A DNA stretch of 64,000 nt from Synechococcus sp. MU1617 (lineage in GTDB: Bacteria; Cyanobacteriota; Cyanobacteriia; PCC-6307; Cyanobiaceae): the NCBI RefSeq assembly GCF_020514235.1, contig NZ_VTLB01000002.1, forward strand, positions 1 to 64,000. Direction: 5' to 3'. A program made the position numbers and the translations under genes. Within the stretch, counting starts at the first letter, position 1. Each line of letters opens with the position of its first letter. Shown one piece after another: positions 1 to 9,141 of this stretch. The notes under the pieces are model-generated. The model saw only the letters and a program-made list of their open reading frames with translations. It was not told the DNA's origin and searched no databases.

Positions 1-123
1 GTAGGCCGTTGGGAGAAGAAGAATGCCGGACCAGCCGACAAAAACGAAGCGGTCGCGCTTGAGCCAGTCATCGAGGACGTCAAACCATCCCCGCTGTGGC
101 GCGCGTCCTACAGCGATCGTCAT
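1..123 (-). CDS. psbD: Photosystem II D2 protein, N-terminal fragment
   Basis: The minus strand from the ATG at 121-123 encodes the first 41 residues of photosystem II reaction-centre protein D2. It begins [20 protein letters not shown] and runs into the first membrane helix. D2 binds P680 chlorophyll, pheophytin and QA in the thylakoid membrane. The rest of the gene lies left of the window. The start matches the usual D2 N-terminus, and no clear Shine-Dalgarno motif precedes it. The gene is divergent from the UPF0367 gene. Confidence 0.95.
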   Translation of the reverse strand, partial: MTIAVGRAPQRGWFDVLDDWLKRDRFVFVGWSGILLLPTAY

Positions 124-173
124 GAGAAGTGCTTCATGATCCGTTACACAGCCGAGCCTAGGGGCTGATCACC

Positions 174-202
174 GAAATGGGGCGGCTCCCCGCACCCATT
201 TC
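174..202. promoter_or_regulatory. Hairpin in the psbD / UPF0367 divergent spacer
   Basis: The spacer 124-287 holds an inverted repeat. GAAATGGG (174-181) pairs with CCCATTTC (195-202), and GCGG (182-185) pairs with CCGC (190-193), leaving one bulged A and a four-base loop. No T-run follows on either strand, so it is not a typical terminator. It would fall in the psbD mRNA leader if transcription starts beyond it, or it may be an operator between the two promoters. The structure is seen; its role is inferred. Confidence 0.45.
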
Positions 203-287
203 GAGGGGATGAGTAGAAATGCGCATTTTTGGACCGACGGGATGCCGGTCCCTCCGCGAAGATGACGCATCGATTCTTTCCAACGCT

Positions 288-551
288 GTGTACGTCATCG
301 AACTGGCCCTGCGCATGAGTCCTGTCCCGGTGTCTGTTCAGCGCAAAGAGCATGCAGATGCCGATGCGCTGTATCAGCAGATCCGCCAGGCGCTCGAGAA
401 CGGTCAACCGCGGCTGCTGGAACTCACCTGCGAGAAAATGGAAGGCAAGAAAGTGACTCTGCTGGTCAGTGAGGTTCTCGCCGTTCAGCTTTATGAAAAG
501 ACTTCGGCGGCGGGTGGCAGCAAGCGTCCCGGCTTCTCCTTTGATTCCTGA
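288..551 (+). CDS. UPF0367 family protein (cyanobacterial conserved unknown)
   Basis: An 87-residue protein of the small cyanobacterial UPF0367 family, recognised from the run [17 protein letters not shown] followed by a helical segment and a basic Lys/Arg-Pro tail. Its biochemical role is unknown. An in-frame ATG at 219 exists, but the family normally starts at the hydrophobic Y-V-I-E-L-A strand. The GTG at 288-290 is therefore preferred, and the 23 upstream residues look non-conserved. The 3' end overlaps the downstream ABC ATPase reading frame. Confidence 0.8.
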   Translation: MYVIELALRMSPVPVSVQRKEHADADALYQQIRQALENGQPRLLELTCEKMEGKKVTLLVSEVLAVQLYEKTSAAGGSKRPGFSFDS

Positions 552-1230
552 CACCTCGACCGCCGAACTGAGTGTTGAGGACGTCAGCCACCGCTGGCCG
601 AACGGCCAACAGGTCCTGAATCGATGCAACTTGGTCATCCCTGGCCCAGGCCTATGGATGCTGGTGGGCAGCAATGGAAGCGGTAAAAGCACTCTGTTCC
701 GCTTGATTTCCGGACTTCTGGAACCCCAAAGCGGATGCATCTCCTGCCGCACCAAAACGGCCCTGGTGTTTCAAAACCCAGACCATCAGCTGTTGCTCCC
801 CAGTTGCGGCAGCGATCTGATGCTGGGCATGGCCCCTGAAGAGCCACAGCAGCATCGCCAAAGCACCGTGCGCGACCTGCTGGGCCAGTTCGGCCTCGCC
901 CGCCTGGAGAACCGACCGATTCACAGCCTCAGCGGCGGCCAGAAACAACGCCTGGCCATTGCCGGAGCCCTCGCGAGTGACGCCGGGCTATTGCTGCTCG
1001 ATGAACCGACCGCCCTGCTCGATCCCACCAGCCAAACCACGGTGCTGACCACCGTTCAACGGCTTTGCAAAGACCCCGTCAAACCAATCACGGCGCTGTG
1101 GATCACCCACAGGCTCGAGGAATTGGCATTCGCCGATGGCGCCGCCCGCATGAAAGAGGGTCGGATTGGACCATGGACCCTGGGAACAGAACTGCAAAGG
1201 CGCTTGCAGGGCGGCACATTCGAGAGGTAA
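493..1230 (+). CDS. ABC transporter ATPase, ECF/CbiO-like, orphan
   Basis: ATP-binding subunit of an ABC transporter, about 245 residues. It has a Walker A (GSNGSGKST), a Q-loop in VFQNPDHQ, a signature LSGGQKQR, a Walker B ending [13 protein letters not shown] and a switch His in WITHR. The Q-loop and the short sequence resemble cobalt/nickel or energy-coupling-factor ATPases. No permease or substrate-binding gene is adjacent, so the substrate is unknown. The ATG at 493 and a GTG at 511 are both possible starts. Either overlaps the end of the UPF0367 gene, suggesting translational coupling. Confidence 0.85.
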   Translation: MKRLRRRVAASVPASPLIPDTSTAELSVEDVSHRWPNGQQVLNRCNLVIPGPGLWMLVGSNGSGKSTLFRLISGLLEPQSGCISCRTKTALVFQNPDHQLLLPSCGSDLMLGMAPEEPQQHRQSTVRDLLGQFGLARLENRPIHSLSGGQKQRLAIAGALASDAGLLLLDEPTALLDPTSQTTVLTTVQRLCKDPVKPITALWITHRLEELAFADGAARMKEGRIGPWTLGTELQRRLQGGTFER

Positions 1231-1246
1231 GGTCTCTTGGTCTCAT

Positions 1247-1318
1247 TCCTCGGTAGCTCAGCGGTAGAGCGGTCGACTGTTAATCGATTGGTCGCAGGTT
1301 CGAATCCCGCCCGGGGAG
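1247..1318 (+). tRNA. trnN: tRNA-Asn (GUU)
   Basis: A complete 72-nt cloverleaf can be drawn. The acceptor stem TCCTCGG pairs with CCGGGGA, the D-stem is GCTC/GAGC, and the anticodon stem GTCGA/TCGAT carries the loop CTGTTAA. The anticodon is GTT at 1279-1281, and the T-arm contains TTCGAAT. The 3' CCA is not encoded. The gene lies 16 bp after the ABC ATPase and is followed by its own terminator. Confidence 0.97.
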
Positions 1319-1322
1319 CTTT

Positions 1323-1351
1323 AAAGCCACAGCTGATGCTGTGGCTTTTTT
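1323..1351 (+). terminator. Rho-independent terminator after tRNA-Asn
   Basis: AAGCCACAGC (1324-1333) and GCTGTGGCTT (1338-1347) form a perfect 10-bp stem with a TGAT loop, followed by a short T-run. It lies five bases after the tRNA, so it should end the tRNA and ABC ATPase transcript. Confidence 0.93.
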
Positions 1352-1443
1352 ATTGACGAAAAAAGAAATTTCATGACGGGGGGTTGCCCGAAGCGGAAGA
1401 CTTCCTAAACAGCCACCGGCGAAAGACAACTGGAAAAAGCTCC

Positions 1444-1493
1444 AGATCGCTTGCAGGACAAGCGATCTACGGCAACAAAGCCCACGATGGGCT
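1444..1493. other. Two tandem hairpins upstream of rpaA
   Basis: The spacer 1352-1600 has no credible gene. It holds a perfect 10-bp stem, AGATCGCTTG (1444-1453) with CAAGCGATCT (1459-1468), with a five-base loop. Eleven bases later comes a second stem, AGCCCA/TGGGCT (1479-1493), with a three-base loop. No T-run follows. They may be part of a long rpaA leader, a small RNA or an operator. Only the sequence symmetry is certain. Confidence 0.5.
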
Positions 1494-1600
1494 CCTTATC
1501 GGAAATCTGCAGACAGTTGAAAAGCTTGAGAGAATCCGTTCAGCGTTAATCCCTACAGACAAGCGCTCTTTATTTCTCAAGCCGAATTGCCGCCGAACTG

Positions 1601-2389
1601 ATGAAGCCTTGCATCCTGCTAATCGAAGATGACCAGGACATGCGCGACCTGGTCAGCGGCCATTTGGAGCACAGCGGCTTCGATGTGCAGCGGGCAGACG
1701 ATGGCATCAAAGGTCAGGCCCTTGCGCTCCAATACACCCCGGATCTGATCCTGCTCGATCTGATGCTGCCCAAAGTGGACGGCCTCACCCTGTGTCAGCG
1801 CCTACGGCGGGATGACCGCACCGCTGGGATTCCGATCCTGATGCTCACAGCTCTCGGCGGCACCAAAGACAAGGTGAGCGGTTTCAATTCCGGAGCCGAC
1901 GATTACCTGACCAAACCCTTCGACCTGGAGGAGCTTCAGGTGAGGGTCAAGGCCCTGTTGCGTCGCAGTGACAGAGCGCCCGTTGGATCGACTAACCACA
2001 ACGAAATCCTCAGCTACGGGCCGCTCACCCTTGTGCCCGAGCGCTTTGAAGCCATCTGGTTCGATCAACCCGTGCGGCTCACGCACCTGGAGTTCGAACT
2101 GCTCCATTGCCTTCTGCAGCGTCACGGTCAGACCGTCGCCCCCTCATTGATCCTCAAAGAGGTGTGGGGCTACGAGCCCGACGACGACATTGAGACCATT
2201 CGCGTACACGTCAGGCACCTGCGCACCAAGCTGGAACCCGATCCGCGCAAGCCACGGTTCATCAAAACGGTGTATGGAGCGGGCTATTGCCTCGAGCTTC
2301 CCACCAGTGCCCAGATGGATGGCCTTGAGGACGTGGTGGCCATGGCCCGCGAGGAACGCAAGCAACAAGGTGACCGGGCATCCGCCTGA
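1601..2389 (+). CDS. rpaA: Response regulator RpaA, OmpR class
   Basis: A 262-residue response regulator. The receiver domain has acidic D10/D11, phospho-acceptor D53 in [12 protein letters not shown]83 and K105. A C-terminal OmpR/PhoB winged helix follows, with the highly conserved run [19 protein letters not shown]. That run and [11 protein letters not shown] are hallmarks of cyanobacterial RpaA. In model cyanobacteria RpaA receives the SasA/KaiC clock signal and drives circadian gene expression. No sensor kinase or kai gene is in the window. A residue tail of about 30 follows the DNA-binding domain. The gene ends 8 bp from the convergent holB. Confidence 0.92.
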   Translation: MKPCILLIEDDQDMRDLVSGHLEHSGFDVQRADDGIKGQALALQYTPDLILLDLMLPKVDGLTLCQRLRRDDRTAGIPILMLTALGGTKDKVSGFNSGADDYLTKPFDLEELQVRVKALLRRSDRAPVGSTNHNEILSYGPLTLVPERFEAIWFDQPVRLTHLEFELLHCLLQRHGQTVAPSLILKEVWGYEPDDDIETIRVHVRHLRTKLEPDPRKPRFIKTVYGAGYCLELPTSAQMDGLEDVVAMAREERKQQGDRASA

Positions 2390-2397
2390 TCACCACT

Positions 2398-3351
2398 TCA
2401 GGTGGCCTGTGAGAAGGATGGCGTGAGGTCGAGCAGCGCCACCTCCCAGGCCAATCGAGGTTGAACGAACGAAAGAAGCTGGCTGCGCAGCGTGTCCAAG
2501 CGCTTGAGCATGGCGGCGGAACGACCGGAGCGCCAGAGCCGGTGCTGCCACCAGCCGATCAACCACAGCTGCTGCTCACCGTCGAGGGCTTCGCAGAGAT
2601 CGCGTGCCAACGCCAGAGCCTCCATCGGAGTGGCGGGAAGCGCATCAAGGCGCTGAACCAACTCCTCGGGCAGACCAGCCAGACTGCGTCGATGGTCGAT
2701 CAGAGCGCCTGGAGACCCAGCGGCCAGGGCCAGAAGTTCGGGGGCATCCTGAGCAGTGGAACCGGTGCGCTCGAGCACCTGAGCCATGGCCTCGGGGTTG
2801 AGCCTCAGGAAACGGATCAACTGACACCGGGAGCGAATCGTGCTGAGCAGCCGCTCAGGGGCTGAGGTCAACAAAATGAGCACCCCATGGCCAGGTTCCT
2901 CCAGCGTTTTCAGCAGGGCATTGGCCGCCGCTTCCGCCATCGCCTCGGCGGCCTCAATCACGACCATGCCGCGCTTCGCCTCCACCGGCTGCCGGGCCAG
3001 ACAGCGGCCGATGTCGCGGATCTGCTCCAACCGCAACTGGGGAGGAGTGCGGCGGCTGAGCCCCGCTTCCTCGGCTTCGGCGCGGGTCAGCAAACGGCCC
3101 TGATGCTGATAGGTGGGTTCGACCCAAAGCAGGTCGGGGTGATTGCGCTCCAGCAGGCGTCGGCGTTCCCGGGCCGAGGGCTGACCATCGGCCAGCAGTC
3201 CCTCCAGAAAACGCACCGCCGCCAACTGGCGTCCCACCCCTTCAGGGCCGGCAAAGAGGTAGGCCGGGGCCACGCGTTCCTGGGCCAGGGCTGCCGAAAG
3301 CAGATCAACGGCGAGGGACTGGCCGATCAGATCCTCAAACAGCGCGCTCAA
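2398..3351 (-). CDS. holB: DNA polymerase III clamp-loader delta-prime subunit
   Basis: A 317-residue AAA-type clamp-loader subunit. It begins with the family's typical F-x-D-L-I-G-Q and has a P-loop-like GPEGVGRQ in which the Walker Lys is replaced, as expected for a subunit that does not hydrolyse ATP. It also has LLKTLEEPG and the SRC motif (IRSRCQ). It helps load the sliding clamp at the replication fork. The only suitable start is TTG at 3349-3351, overlapping the tmk stop codon (TTGA), so translation is probably coupled to tmk. Confidence 0.88.
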   Translation of the reverse strand: MSALFEDLIGQSLAVDLLSAALAQERVAPAYLFAGPEGVGRQLAAVRFLEGLLADGQPSARERRRLLERNHPDLLWVEPTYQHQGRLLTRAEAEEAGLSRRTPPQLRLEQIRDIGRCLARQPVEAKRGMVVIEAAEAMAEAAANALLKTLEEPGHGVLILLTSAPERLLSTIRSRCQLIRFLRLNPEAMAQVLERTGSTAQDAPELLALAAGSPGALIDHRRSLAGLPEELVQRLDALPATPMEALALARDLCEALDGEQQLWLIGWWQHRLWRSGRSAAMLKRLDTLRSQLLSFVQPRLAWEVALLDLTPSFSQAT

Positions 3352-3977
3352 GCCAGATGCTCCTGAAGCTGACGTTCCAGAGCAGCACGAACATCACTGG
3401 CTGACTGATCTGCAGCGACGGCACACCAGGAACGCTGCTGAGCCAACTGGGCAAAACCCTGCGCAACCCGCTCCAGGAATGCGGCTCCCTCAGCTTCGAT
3501 TCGGTCCTCCTTGTCCCCGAGACGGCGCTGCAAGCTTTCTTGAACGGAAAGGCGCAGCCAGAGGGTGAGATCGGGCTGCAGCCCCGTGGTGGCGATCTGT
3601 TCGAGACGCTGAATCAAGTCCCGATCCAAACCACGGCCGTAGCCTTGATAGGCGAGGGTCGATCCCGCGAAACGATCGCTGATCACCCAATCACCACGCT
3701 CCAGAGCAGGACGGATCAACGTTTCAACATGCTGAGCCCGATCGGCGGCATACAGCAGCAGTTCAGCGGTGGGAGCTGGTGCCTCCTGGTCTCCCGTGTG
3801 CAGCAGGAGTTCACGGATCGAGCGCCCCAGGGGAGTGCCTCCCGGCTCACGGGTGCAGAGCAGGGCAGCGCCCTTAGGCATCAGACCGCTGTTGGGCAAC
3901 CACTCGACCAGATGCTGGATCTGCGTGGTCTTGCCACAGCCATCGATGCCCTCCAGAACAATGAAGCGACCTGTCAT
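3348..3977 (-). CDS. tmk: Thymidylate kinase
   Basis: A 209-residue dTMP kinase (dTMP to dTDP, using ATP). The P-loop is LEGIDGCGKTTQ near the N-terminus. The DR motif is in VISDRFAGSTLAYQGYGRG, and an Arg-rich lid region follows. Length is normal. It overlaps the upstream copper ATPase stop by 4 bp (ATGA) and the downstream holB start by 4 bp. The tmk-holB pairing is common in bacteria; linkage to a metal ATPase is less so. Confidence 0.95.
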   Translation of the reverse strand: MTGRFIVLEGIDGCGKTTQIQHLVEWLPNSGLMPKGAALLCTREPGGTPLGRSIRELLLHTGDQEAPAPTAELLLYAADRAQHVETLIRPALERGDWVISDRFAGSTLAYQGYGRGLDRDLIQRLEQIATTGLQPDLTLWLRLSVQESLQRRLGDKEDRIEAEGAAFLERVAQGFAQLAQQRSWCAVAADQSASDVRAALERQLQEHLA

Positions 3978-6298
3978 GGCAAGCGAAGAGCCAGGGCATT
4001 GAGCACCACAGTGATCGAACTCATGGCCATCAGCAGCGCCGCCAGCGGGGGCGACAGCAGCACCCCATGGCTAGGGAGCAGGGCACCTGCGGCCACCGGA
4101 AGAACGATGAGGTTGTAACCGAAGGCCCAGAACAGGTTCTGCCGCACCTTCACCAGGGTGCGGCGCGCCAGGCTGAGGGCTTCAGGCAGATTGTCGAGCC
4201 GATCGCCGAGCAACACCAGACCAGCGGAGTCTTGAGCGATCTGGGTTCCGGTGCCAATGGCAATCCCAAGATCAGCCGCGGCCAGGGCCGGCGCATCGTT
4301 GATGCCGTCACCCACCATCGCCACCCGCTCCTCCTGCCGCAGCTGCTCGAGGCGCTGCAGCTTCTGCTCCGGCAGCATCTGCCAGCCCAGATCCTGGGCA
4401 GCAAAGCCCAGCTGCTGACCAAGACGCTGAACGGCAGCCTGCCGATCACCGCTGAACACCGAAAGCGCCAGCCCGTGAGAGCGCAGGCGTTGCAGGGCTG
4501 GAGCAACATCCGGGCGCATCTGATCCTCGATCTGAACCAGGCCCACCAGGACATCTCCCACTGCCACCGCCACCACCGAGCCTTCAGCGGCGGCAAGCCA
4601 GTCCTCGGCTGCGGGGGCGATGGCAACACCCTGCTCCACCAACCAGTCGGGCTTGCCCACACGCACCCGAGCCGATGCACCGTCCACATGGCCCTCCAGA
4701 CCCTGACCAGACACGGTGCGAACGTCCTCGCACTCCAGCAGAGCGAGCTCCCGGCCCTGGGCCTCCTGCAACAGGGCGTAGGCCAAGGGATGTCGGCTGC
4801 TTTGCTCCAGGCTGGCCGCAAGCTGCAACAACTGACCCGGGTCATCCCCGTACACATCGGTCACCAGGGGGCGACCCAAGGTGAGGGTGCCGGTCTTGTC
4901 GAAGACCACATGCTCCAAACCGGCGGCGGTTTCGATCACATCACCACCACGGAACAGCCAGCCGCGCCGTGCCGCCAGGCCGGTGGCCACCGTAATCACG
5001 GTGGGGGTCGCCAGACCGAGAGCACAGGGGCAGGCGACCACCAGCACCGCGATCGACAATTGCAGGGCCAGACCCATCGGGGTGCTGGCTCCACTGCCCA
5101 AGCCGACGTGATGCATGCCATGGCCATGGTCCATCCCATGGGACATCTCATGGGGCATGGGCATCCCAGGTGCTGAAGCCTGCAAGACCTCAGGCCAGTG
5201 ATCAGCACCGAACAACCACCAAAACAAAAACGTGGCGAGGGCCAAGCCAATAACGCCGTAGCAGAAGCGGCCTGCCACCAGATCGGCCAGGCCTTGGATG
5301 GGGGCCCGACGGGCCTGGGCCTGCTCCACCAGACGAATGATCCGGGCCAGGGCGGTTTCGGCACCGACCCGGGTGACCGTCATCACCAAGGTTGCCTCCA
5401 AATTGAGACTGCCGGAGGACAACTCCGTGCCGGGCTCCGCCTGCAGGGGCAAGGGCTCACCGGTAAGGCTGGACACATCAACGGCCGAGGCCCCCTCGAG
5501 TACCACCCCATCCACCGGAACGCGGTCACCGGCCAGCAACTGCACCGTTTCGCCGGGCCTGAGAGCGCCGACGCGCACCTCACGAATCGCCCCGTCGGTC
5601 AACAGGAGACGCGCGGTGTCCGGCTGGAGCTCGGCCAATTGCTGCAGGGCCTGACCAGTCCGAAAACGGGCCCGTTCCTCCAGGAAACGTCCCAGCAGGA
5701 CAAACCCCAGCAACATCACCGGTTCATTGAAAAAGCAGGGCCAACCCACCTGGGGCCAGACCAAGGCCACCAGGCTGGCGACATAGGCACTGCTCACCCC
5801 CAGACCCACGAGGGAATCCATGCTGGGGGCCCCTACTCGAGCCGCCGCAACACCACCCATCAGGATCGGACGGCCCGGTCCCAGCAGAGCCACCGTTGCC
5901 AGCGTGGCGTGAAAAGGCAGGCTGCCAATCAGGGGAAGCGAGAGGTGACCTGCCTCGCTGAGATGCCCCAGCACCGACAGCAACAGCAGCACCAGGGCCA
6001 CCATCAGCTGTCGCCATTGCTGCCACCAACCCGGCAGCGCTTGCCCAGCAGCAACACCGATGGGGTCATCCAAGGCGCGCTCCTTGGCTGGGAAGCCCCT
6101 GTCTGCAAGGGCTTTCAGAACACCACCTACATCACTCTCACCGGCGCTGAGATCGAGCCAGGCCGAACGGCTGACCAGATTCACATCGGCGCGCTGCACA
6201 CCGGGCTGATCCAACAGGGTGGTTTCCACAGCGCGGACGCAACCGCCGCATTTCATCCCTTCCACATCCAGGACGACGGTCTGAACCGCAGGTCTCAC
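3974..6298 (-). CDS. P1B-type copper-transporting ATPase
   Basis: A 774-residue heavy-metal P-type ATPase. It has an N-terminal HMA domain (GMKCGGC near residue 15), an A-domain (SLTGEPLP), the CPC metal-binding helix ([11 protein letters not shown]), phosphorylation motif DKTGTLT, HP in SSRHPLAY, and the hinge [12 protein letters not shown]. These mark Cu(I) pumps of the CtaA/PacS/CopA group. In cyanobacteria they supply copper to plastocyanin and cytochrome oxidase. The extracytoplasmic loop before the CPC helix (around residues 375-400) has an unusual Met/His-rich run. The start is GTG at 6296-6298. Which of CtaA or PacS it corresponds to cannot be decided here. Confidence 0.93.
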   Translation of the reverse strand: MRPAVQTVVLDVEGMKCGGCVRAVETTLLDQPGVQRADVNLVSRSAWLDLSAGESDVGGVLKALADRGFPAKERALDDPIGVAAGQALPGWWQQWRQLMVALVLLLLSVLGHLSEAGHLSLPLIGSLPFHATLATVALLGPGRPILMGGVAAARVGAPSMDSLVGLGVSSAYVASLVALVWPQVGWPCFFNEPVMLLGFVLLGRFLEERARFRTGQALQQLAELQPDTARLLLTDGAIREVRVGALRPGETVQLLAGDRVPVDGVVLEGASAVDVSSLTGEPLPLQAEPGTELSSGSLNLEATLVMTVTRVGAETALARIIRLVEQAQARRAPIQGLADLVAGRFCYGVIGLALATFLFWWLFGADHWPEVLQASAPGMPMPHEMSHGMDHGHGMHHVGLGSGASTPMGLALQLSIAVLVVACPCALGLATPTVITVATGLAARRGWLFRGGDVIETAAGLEHVVFDKTGTLTLGRPLVTDVYGDDPGQLLQLAASLEQSSRHPLAYALLQEAQGRELALLECEDVRTVSGQGLEGHVDGASARVRVGKPDWLVEQGVAIAPAAEDWLAAAEGSVVAVAVGDVLVGLVQIEDQMRPDVAPALQRLRSHGLALSVFSGDRQAAVQRLGQQLGFAAQDLGWQMLPEQKLQRLEQLRQEERVAMVGDGINDAPALAAADLGIAIGTGTQIAQDSAGLVLLGDRLDNLPEALSLARRTLVKVRQNLFWAFGYNLIVLPVAAGALLPSHGVLLSPPLAALLMAMSSITVVLNALALRLP

Positions 6299-6383
6299 AG
6301 CTGTTTACGCAACAGGGATCTTTACGAGCAGGCTAGGTCGGGCTCCGCTCCCGTCAGGATGGGGGTCCGTCCGCCGGAGCGCC

Positions 6384-6905
6384 GTGCCCCGCAGCAACCG
6401 CAACGACAACTTCATTGACAAGAGCTTCACGGTGATGGCGGACCTGATCGTCAAGCTGTTGCCGATCAATGCCCGATCCAAGGAGGCCTACGTCTATTAC
6501 CGCGATGGCCTCTCCGCCCAGAACGATGGTGATTACGCCGAGGCGCTGGAGAACTATGAGGAGGCCTTGAAGCTTGAGGAGAACTCCACAGACCGGAGTG
6601 AAACCCTCAAGAACATGGCCATCATCTACATGTCCAACGGCGAGGAGGAGCGGGCCATCGAGACCTACCGCCAGGCTCTCGAGGAAAACCCGAACCAGCC
6701 CTCCTGCCTGAAGAACATGGGGCTGATCTACGAGAAGCGGGGCCGCATCGCCGAGGAAGGCGGTGAACAGGACGAAGCGGATCGCTGGTTTGACCAGGCC
6801 GCCGACGTCTGGACCCAGGCCGTGCGCCTCAATCCCGGCGGTTATCTCGATATCGAGAACTGGCTGAAGTCCACCGGCCGCAGCAACGTCGACGTTTACT
6901 TCTGA
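6384..6905 (+). CDS. ycf3: Photosystem I assembly protein Ycf3
   Basis: A 173-residue TPR protein that starts at GTG 6384 ([14 protein letters not shown]). Three tetratricopeptide repeats are visible: [14 protein letters not shown], then [20 protein letters not shown], then [13 protein letters not shown]. It ends in the conserved [15 protein letters not shown]. Ycf3 is a thylakoid-associated chaperone for photosystem I assembly. It is transcribed divergently from the copper ATPase across an 85-bp spacer, and its stop is 1 bp from the convergent radA stop. Confidence 0.96.
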   Translation: MPRSNRNDNFIDKSFTVMADLIVKLLPINARSKEAYVYYRDGLSAQNDGDYAEALENYEEALKLEENSTDRSETLKNMAIIYMSNGEEERAIETYRQALEENPNQPSCLKNMGLIYEKRGRIAEEGGEQDEADRWFDQAADVWTQAVRLNPGGYLDIENWLKSTGRSNVDVYF

Positions 6906-6906
6906 A

Positions 6907-8304
6907 TCAGTCCTGGTCGGGCTGCACGGCCTCACCCAGCGCCAGCACCAGGGCCTCGGTGACGCTGTCGGCCTCCAGAAGAGCCAGATCCAAACCCGAG
7001 GCGAGATCGCCCAGGCCACTGCCCCGGGGAACGACGGCACGCTGGAACCCCAGCCGGGCCGCTTCCTGGAGCCGAAGCTCCAGCTGACCCACAGGGCGCA
7101 ACTGCCCACCCAAACCGAGCTCGCCGATCAACACAGTGCCCGCAGGCAGGGTGAGATCTCTGAAGCTGGCCACCACCGCTGCAGCAACTCCCAGATCCGC
7201 CGCCGGTTCCTCCACCTCAAGGCCACCGGCAACGGCGAGATAGCAGTCGAAACGGGAGAGCGGCAGTCCCATGTGCTTCTCCAGTACCGCGAGGATCTGG
7301 TGCAGACGGTTGGTGCCGATCCCTGTGGCCGTGCGGCGCGGACTGGCATAGCTGGTGACGTTCACCAAGGCCTGCAGATCCACCACCAATGAACGCGTGC
7401 CCTCACAGGCCACGATCGTGGCAACACCGGAGGCGCGAGCATCACTGAGGAACAGCTCACTGGGGTTGCCCACCTCGGCCAGGCCACCGCTTTGCATCTC
7501 AAACAAGCCCAACTCATGGGTGGCACCGAATCGGTTCTTGACGGCCCGCAATAGGCGATGACTGGCGAAGCGGTCCCCCTCAAAGGTGAGCACCGCATCC
7601 ACGAGGTGTTCCAACACCTTCGGGCCGGCCAACATGCCTTCCTTGGTGACGTGGCCCACCAAAAGCAGAGATATGTTCTGACGTTTGGCCAGCCGTTGCA
7701 GGGCAGCCGCACATTCACGCACCTGACCGACCGACCCCGGAGCACTGGTGAGGTTGGCGTCATGCAACGCCTGAATGCTGTCGATGATCGCCACAGCAGG
7801 GCGCAGTGCCTCCAGCTCCTCCAGCACCAGTTCCAGATCAGTTTCGGCCAGCAACTGCAGCTCCGATGCCCCCCCGGCAAGCCGCTGCCAGCGCAGCTTC
7901 ACCTGCTGAGCTGATTCCTCAGCACTCACATAGAGCACTGATGCACCGGCCGCCATCGCTGAGGCGCTCTGCAGGAGCAATGTGCTCTTGCCGATGCCCG
8001 GATCGCCTCCAACGAGCACCAGCGAACCGGGAACCAGACCACCACCCAGGACGCGGTCAAATTCTGCCGACCCGGTCGCAAGACGCTGCAGCGGCTGATC
8101 CTCCAGCGAGGCCATGGCCGTGGACCGTCGCGGGGCAGCGGCCACCTCCGGATCAGGGGCACTGCGGCGGCGGCGGCCATCGTCGGCAGGCTGGGATTGC
8201 TCGACCAACGAATTCCAGCTGCCGCACTCCGGGCAACGTCCAAAAAACTGTCGGGCACGGGCTCCACAGACCTGACAGATAAAAACAGCGGTGGATTTGG
8301 GCAC
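6907..8304 (-). CDS. radA: DNA repair protein RadA
   Basis: A 465-residue RecA-like branch-migration and repair protein. It has an N-terminal C4 zinc finger (FICQVCGARARQFFGRCPEC), a Walker A GDPGIGKST, the RadA-specific KNRFGATHELG motif and a C-terminal Lon-like domain. It acts in recombination intermediate processing. The start is GTG at 8302-8304. It is divergent from rpaB. Confidence 0.95.
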   Translation of the reverse strand: MPKSTAVFICQVCGARARQFFGRCPECGSWNSLVEQSQPADDGRRRRSAPDPEVAAAPRRSTAMASLEDQPLQRLATGSAEFDRVLGGGLVPGSLVLVGGDPGIGKSTLLLQSASAMAAGASVLYVSAEESAQQVKLRWQRLAGGASELQLLAETDLELVLEELEALRPAVAIIDSIQALHDANLTSAPGSVGQVRECAAALQRLAKRQNISLLLVGHVTKEGMLAGPKVLEHLVDAVLTFEGDRFASHRLLRAVKNRFGATHELGLFEMQSGGLAEVGNPSELFLSDARASGVATIVACEGTRSLVVDLQALVNVTSYASPRRTATGIGTNRLHQILAVLEKHMGLPLSRFDCYLAVAGGLEVEEPAADLGVAAAVVASFRDLTLPAGTVLIGELGLGGQLRPVGQLELRLQEAARLGFQRAVVPRGSGLGDLASGLDLALLEADSVTEALVLALGEAVQPDQD

Positions 8305-8394
8305 TGCGAACTGTGAAGAAAGTTGCCGTTGAATGAACGAATCAGGGGGCTGCCCTTTTATTTGTGGCGAGAAGTGACTAACGCCTCGGTGCCC

Positions 8395-9141
8395 ATGACG
8401 GCCACGGCTCCCACCAAGGAAACGATCCTCGTGGTCGACGATGAGGCATCGATCCGAAGGATCCTGGAAACCCGTTTATCCATGATCGGGTACAACGTCG
8501 TGACTGCCTGCGACGGAACCGAGGCTCTGGAATTGTTCCCCACCTGCATGCCCGACCTGGTGGTGCTGGACGTGATGATGCCAAAGCTGGACGGCTATGG
8601 CGTCTGCCAGGAGTTGCGCAAGGAATCCGACGTTCCCATCGTGATGTTGACGGCACTCGGCGACGTGGCCGACCGGATCACCGGGCTTGAGCTCGGCGCC
8701 GATGACTATGTGGTGAAGCCCTTTAGCCCGAAGGAGCTGGAAGCCCGCATCCGCTGCGTGCTGCGCCGGGTCGAGAAGGAGCAGGTGGCGGGCATTCCCA
8801 ACTCCGGCGTCATCCAGGTGAGCGACCTGCGCATCGACACCAACAAACGCCAGGTGTTCCGAGGCGATGAACGCATCCGCCTAACGGGGATGGAATTCAG
8901 CCTGTTGGAACTGCTGGTGAGCCGTTCTGGTGAACCGTTCAACCGCGGCGAGATCCTCAAGGAAGTTTGGGGTTACACCCCAGAGCGCCACGTGGACACC
9001 CGGGTGGTGGATGTTCATATCTCTCGCCTTCGCTCCAAATTGGAGGATGATCCTGCCAATCCCGAGTTGATCCTCACGGCTCGGGGCACCGGCTACCTGT
9101 TCCAGCGCATCGTCGATTCCGTTGCCTCCGAAGGTTCCTGA
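8395..9141 (+). CDS. rpaB: Response regulator RpaB, OmpR class
   Basis: A 248-residue regulator from the ATG at 8395; the frame is open upstream but those residues look non-conserved. The receiver has phospho-acceptor D59 in VVLDVMMPKLDGYGV, T86 and K108, followed by an OmpR winged helix with VWGYTPERHVDTRVVDVH. This combination is typical of cyanobacterial RpaB. RpaB (partner NblS/Hik33) controls high-light, photosystem and stress genes and is usually essential. Its 3' end overlaps plsX by 20 bp, so lipid-synthesis genes may share its transcript. I did not find a clear HLR1 direct repeat in front of it. Confidence 0.92.
   Translation: MTATAPTKETILVVDDEASIRRILETRLSMIGYNVVTACDGTEALELFPTCMPDLVVLDVMMPKLDGYGVCQELRKESDVPIVMLTALGDVADRITGLELGADDYVVKPFSPKELEARIRCVLRRVEKEQVAGIPNSGVIQVSDLRIDTNKRQVFRGDERIRLTGMEFSLLELLVSRSGEPFNRGEILKEVWGYTPERHVDTRVVDVHISRLRSKLEDDPANPELILTARGTGYLFQRIVDSVASEGS

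Noticed and set aside
1384-1632. An 82-residue plus-strand open frame upstream of rpaA
   Set aside because: It overlaps the rpaA start and the hairpins, has no domain or codon pattern, and is more likely leader sequence.
4067-5176. A 369-residue open frame antisense to the copper ATPase
   Set aside because: It is a His/Gln-rich shadow of a GC-rich gene with full P-type ATPase motifs on the other strand.
8305-8394. HLR1-type direct repeat upstream of rpaB
   Set aside because: No pair of (G/T)TTACA-like half-sites with the right spacing could be found.
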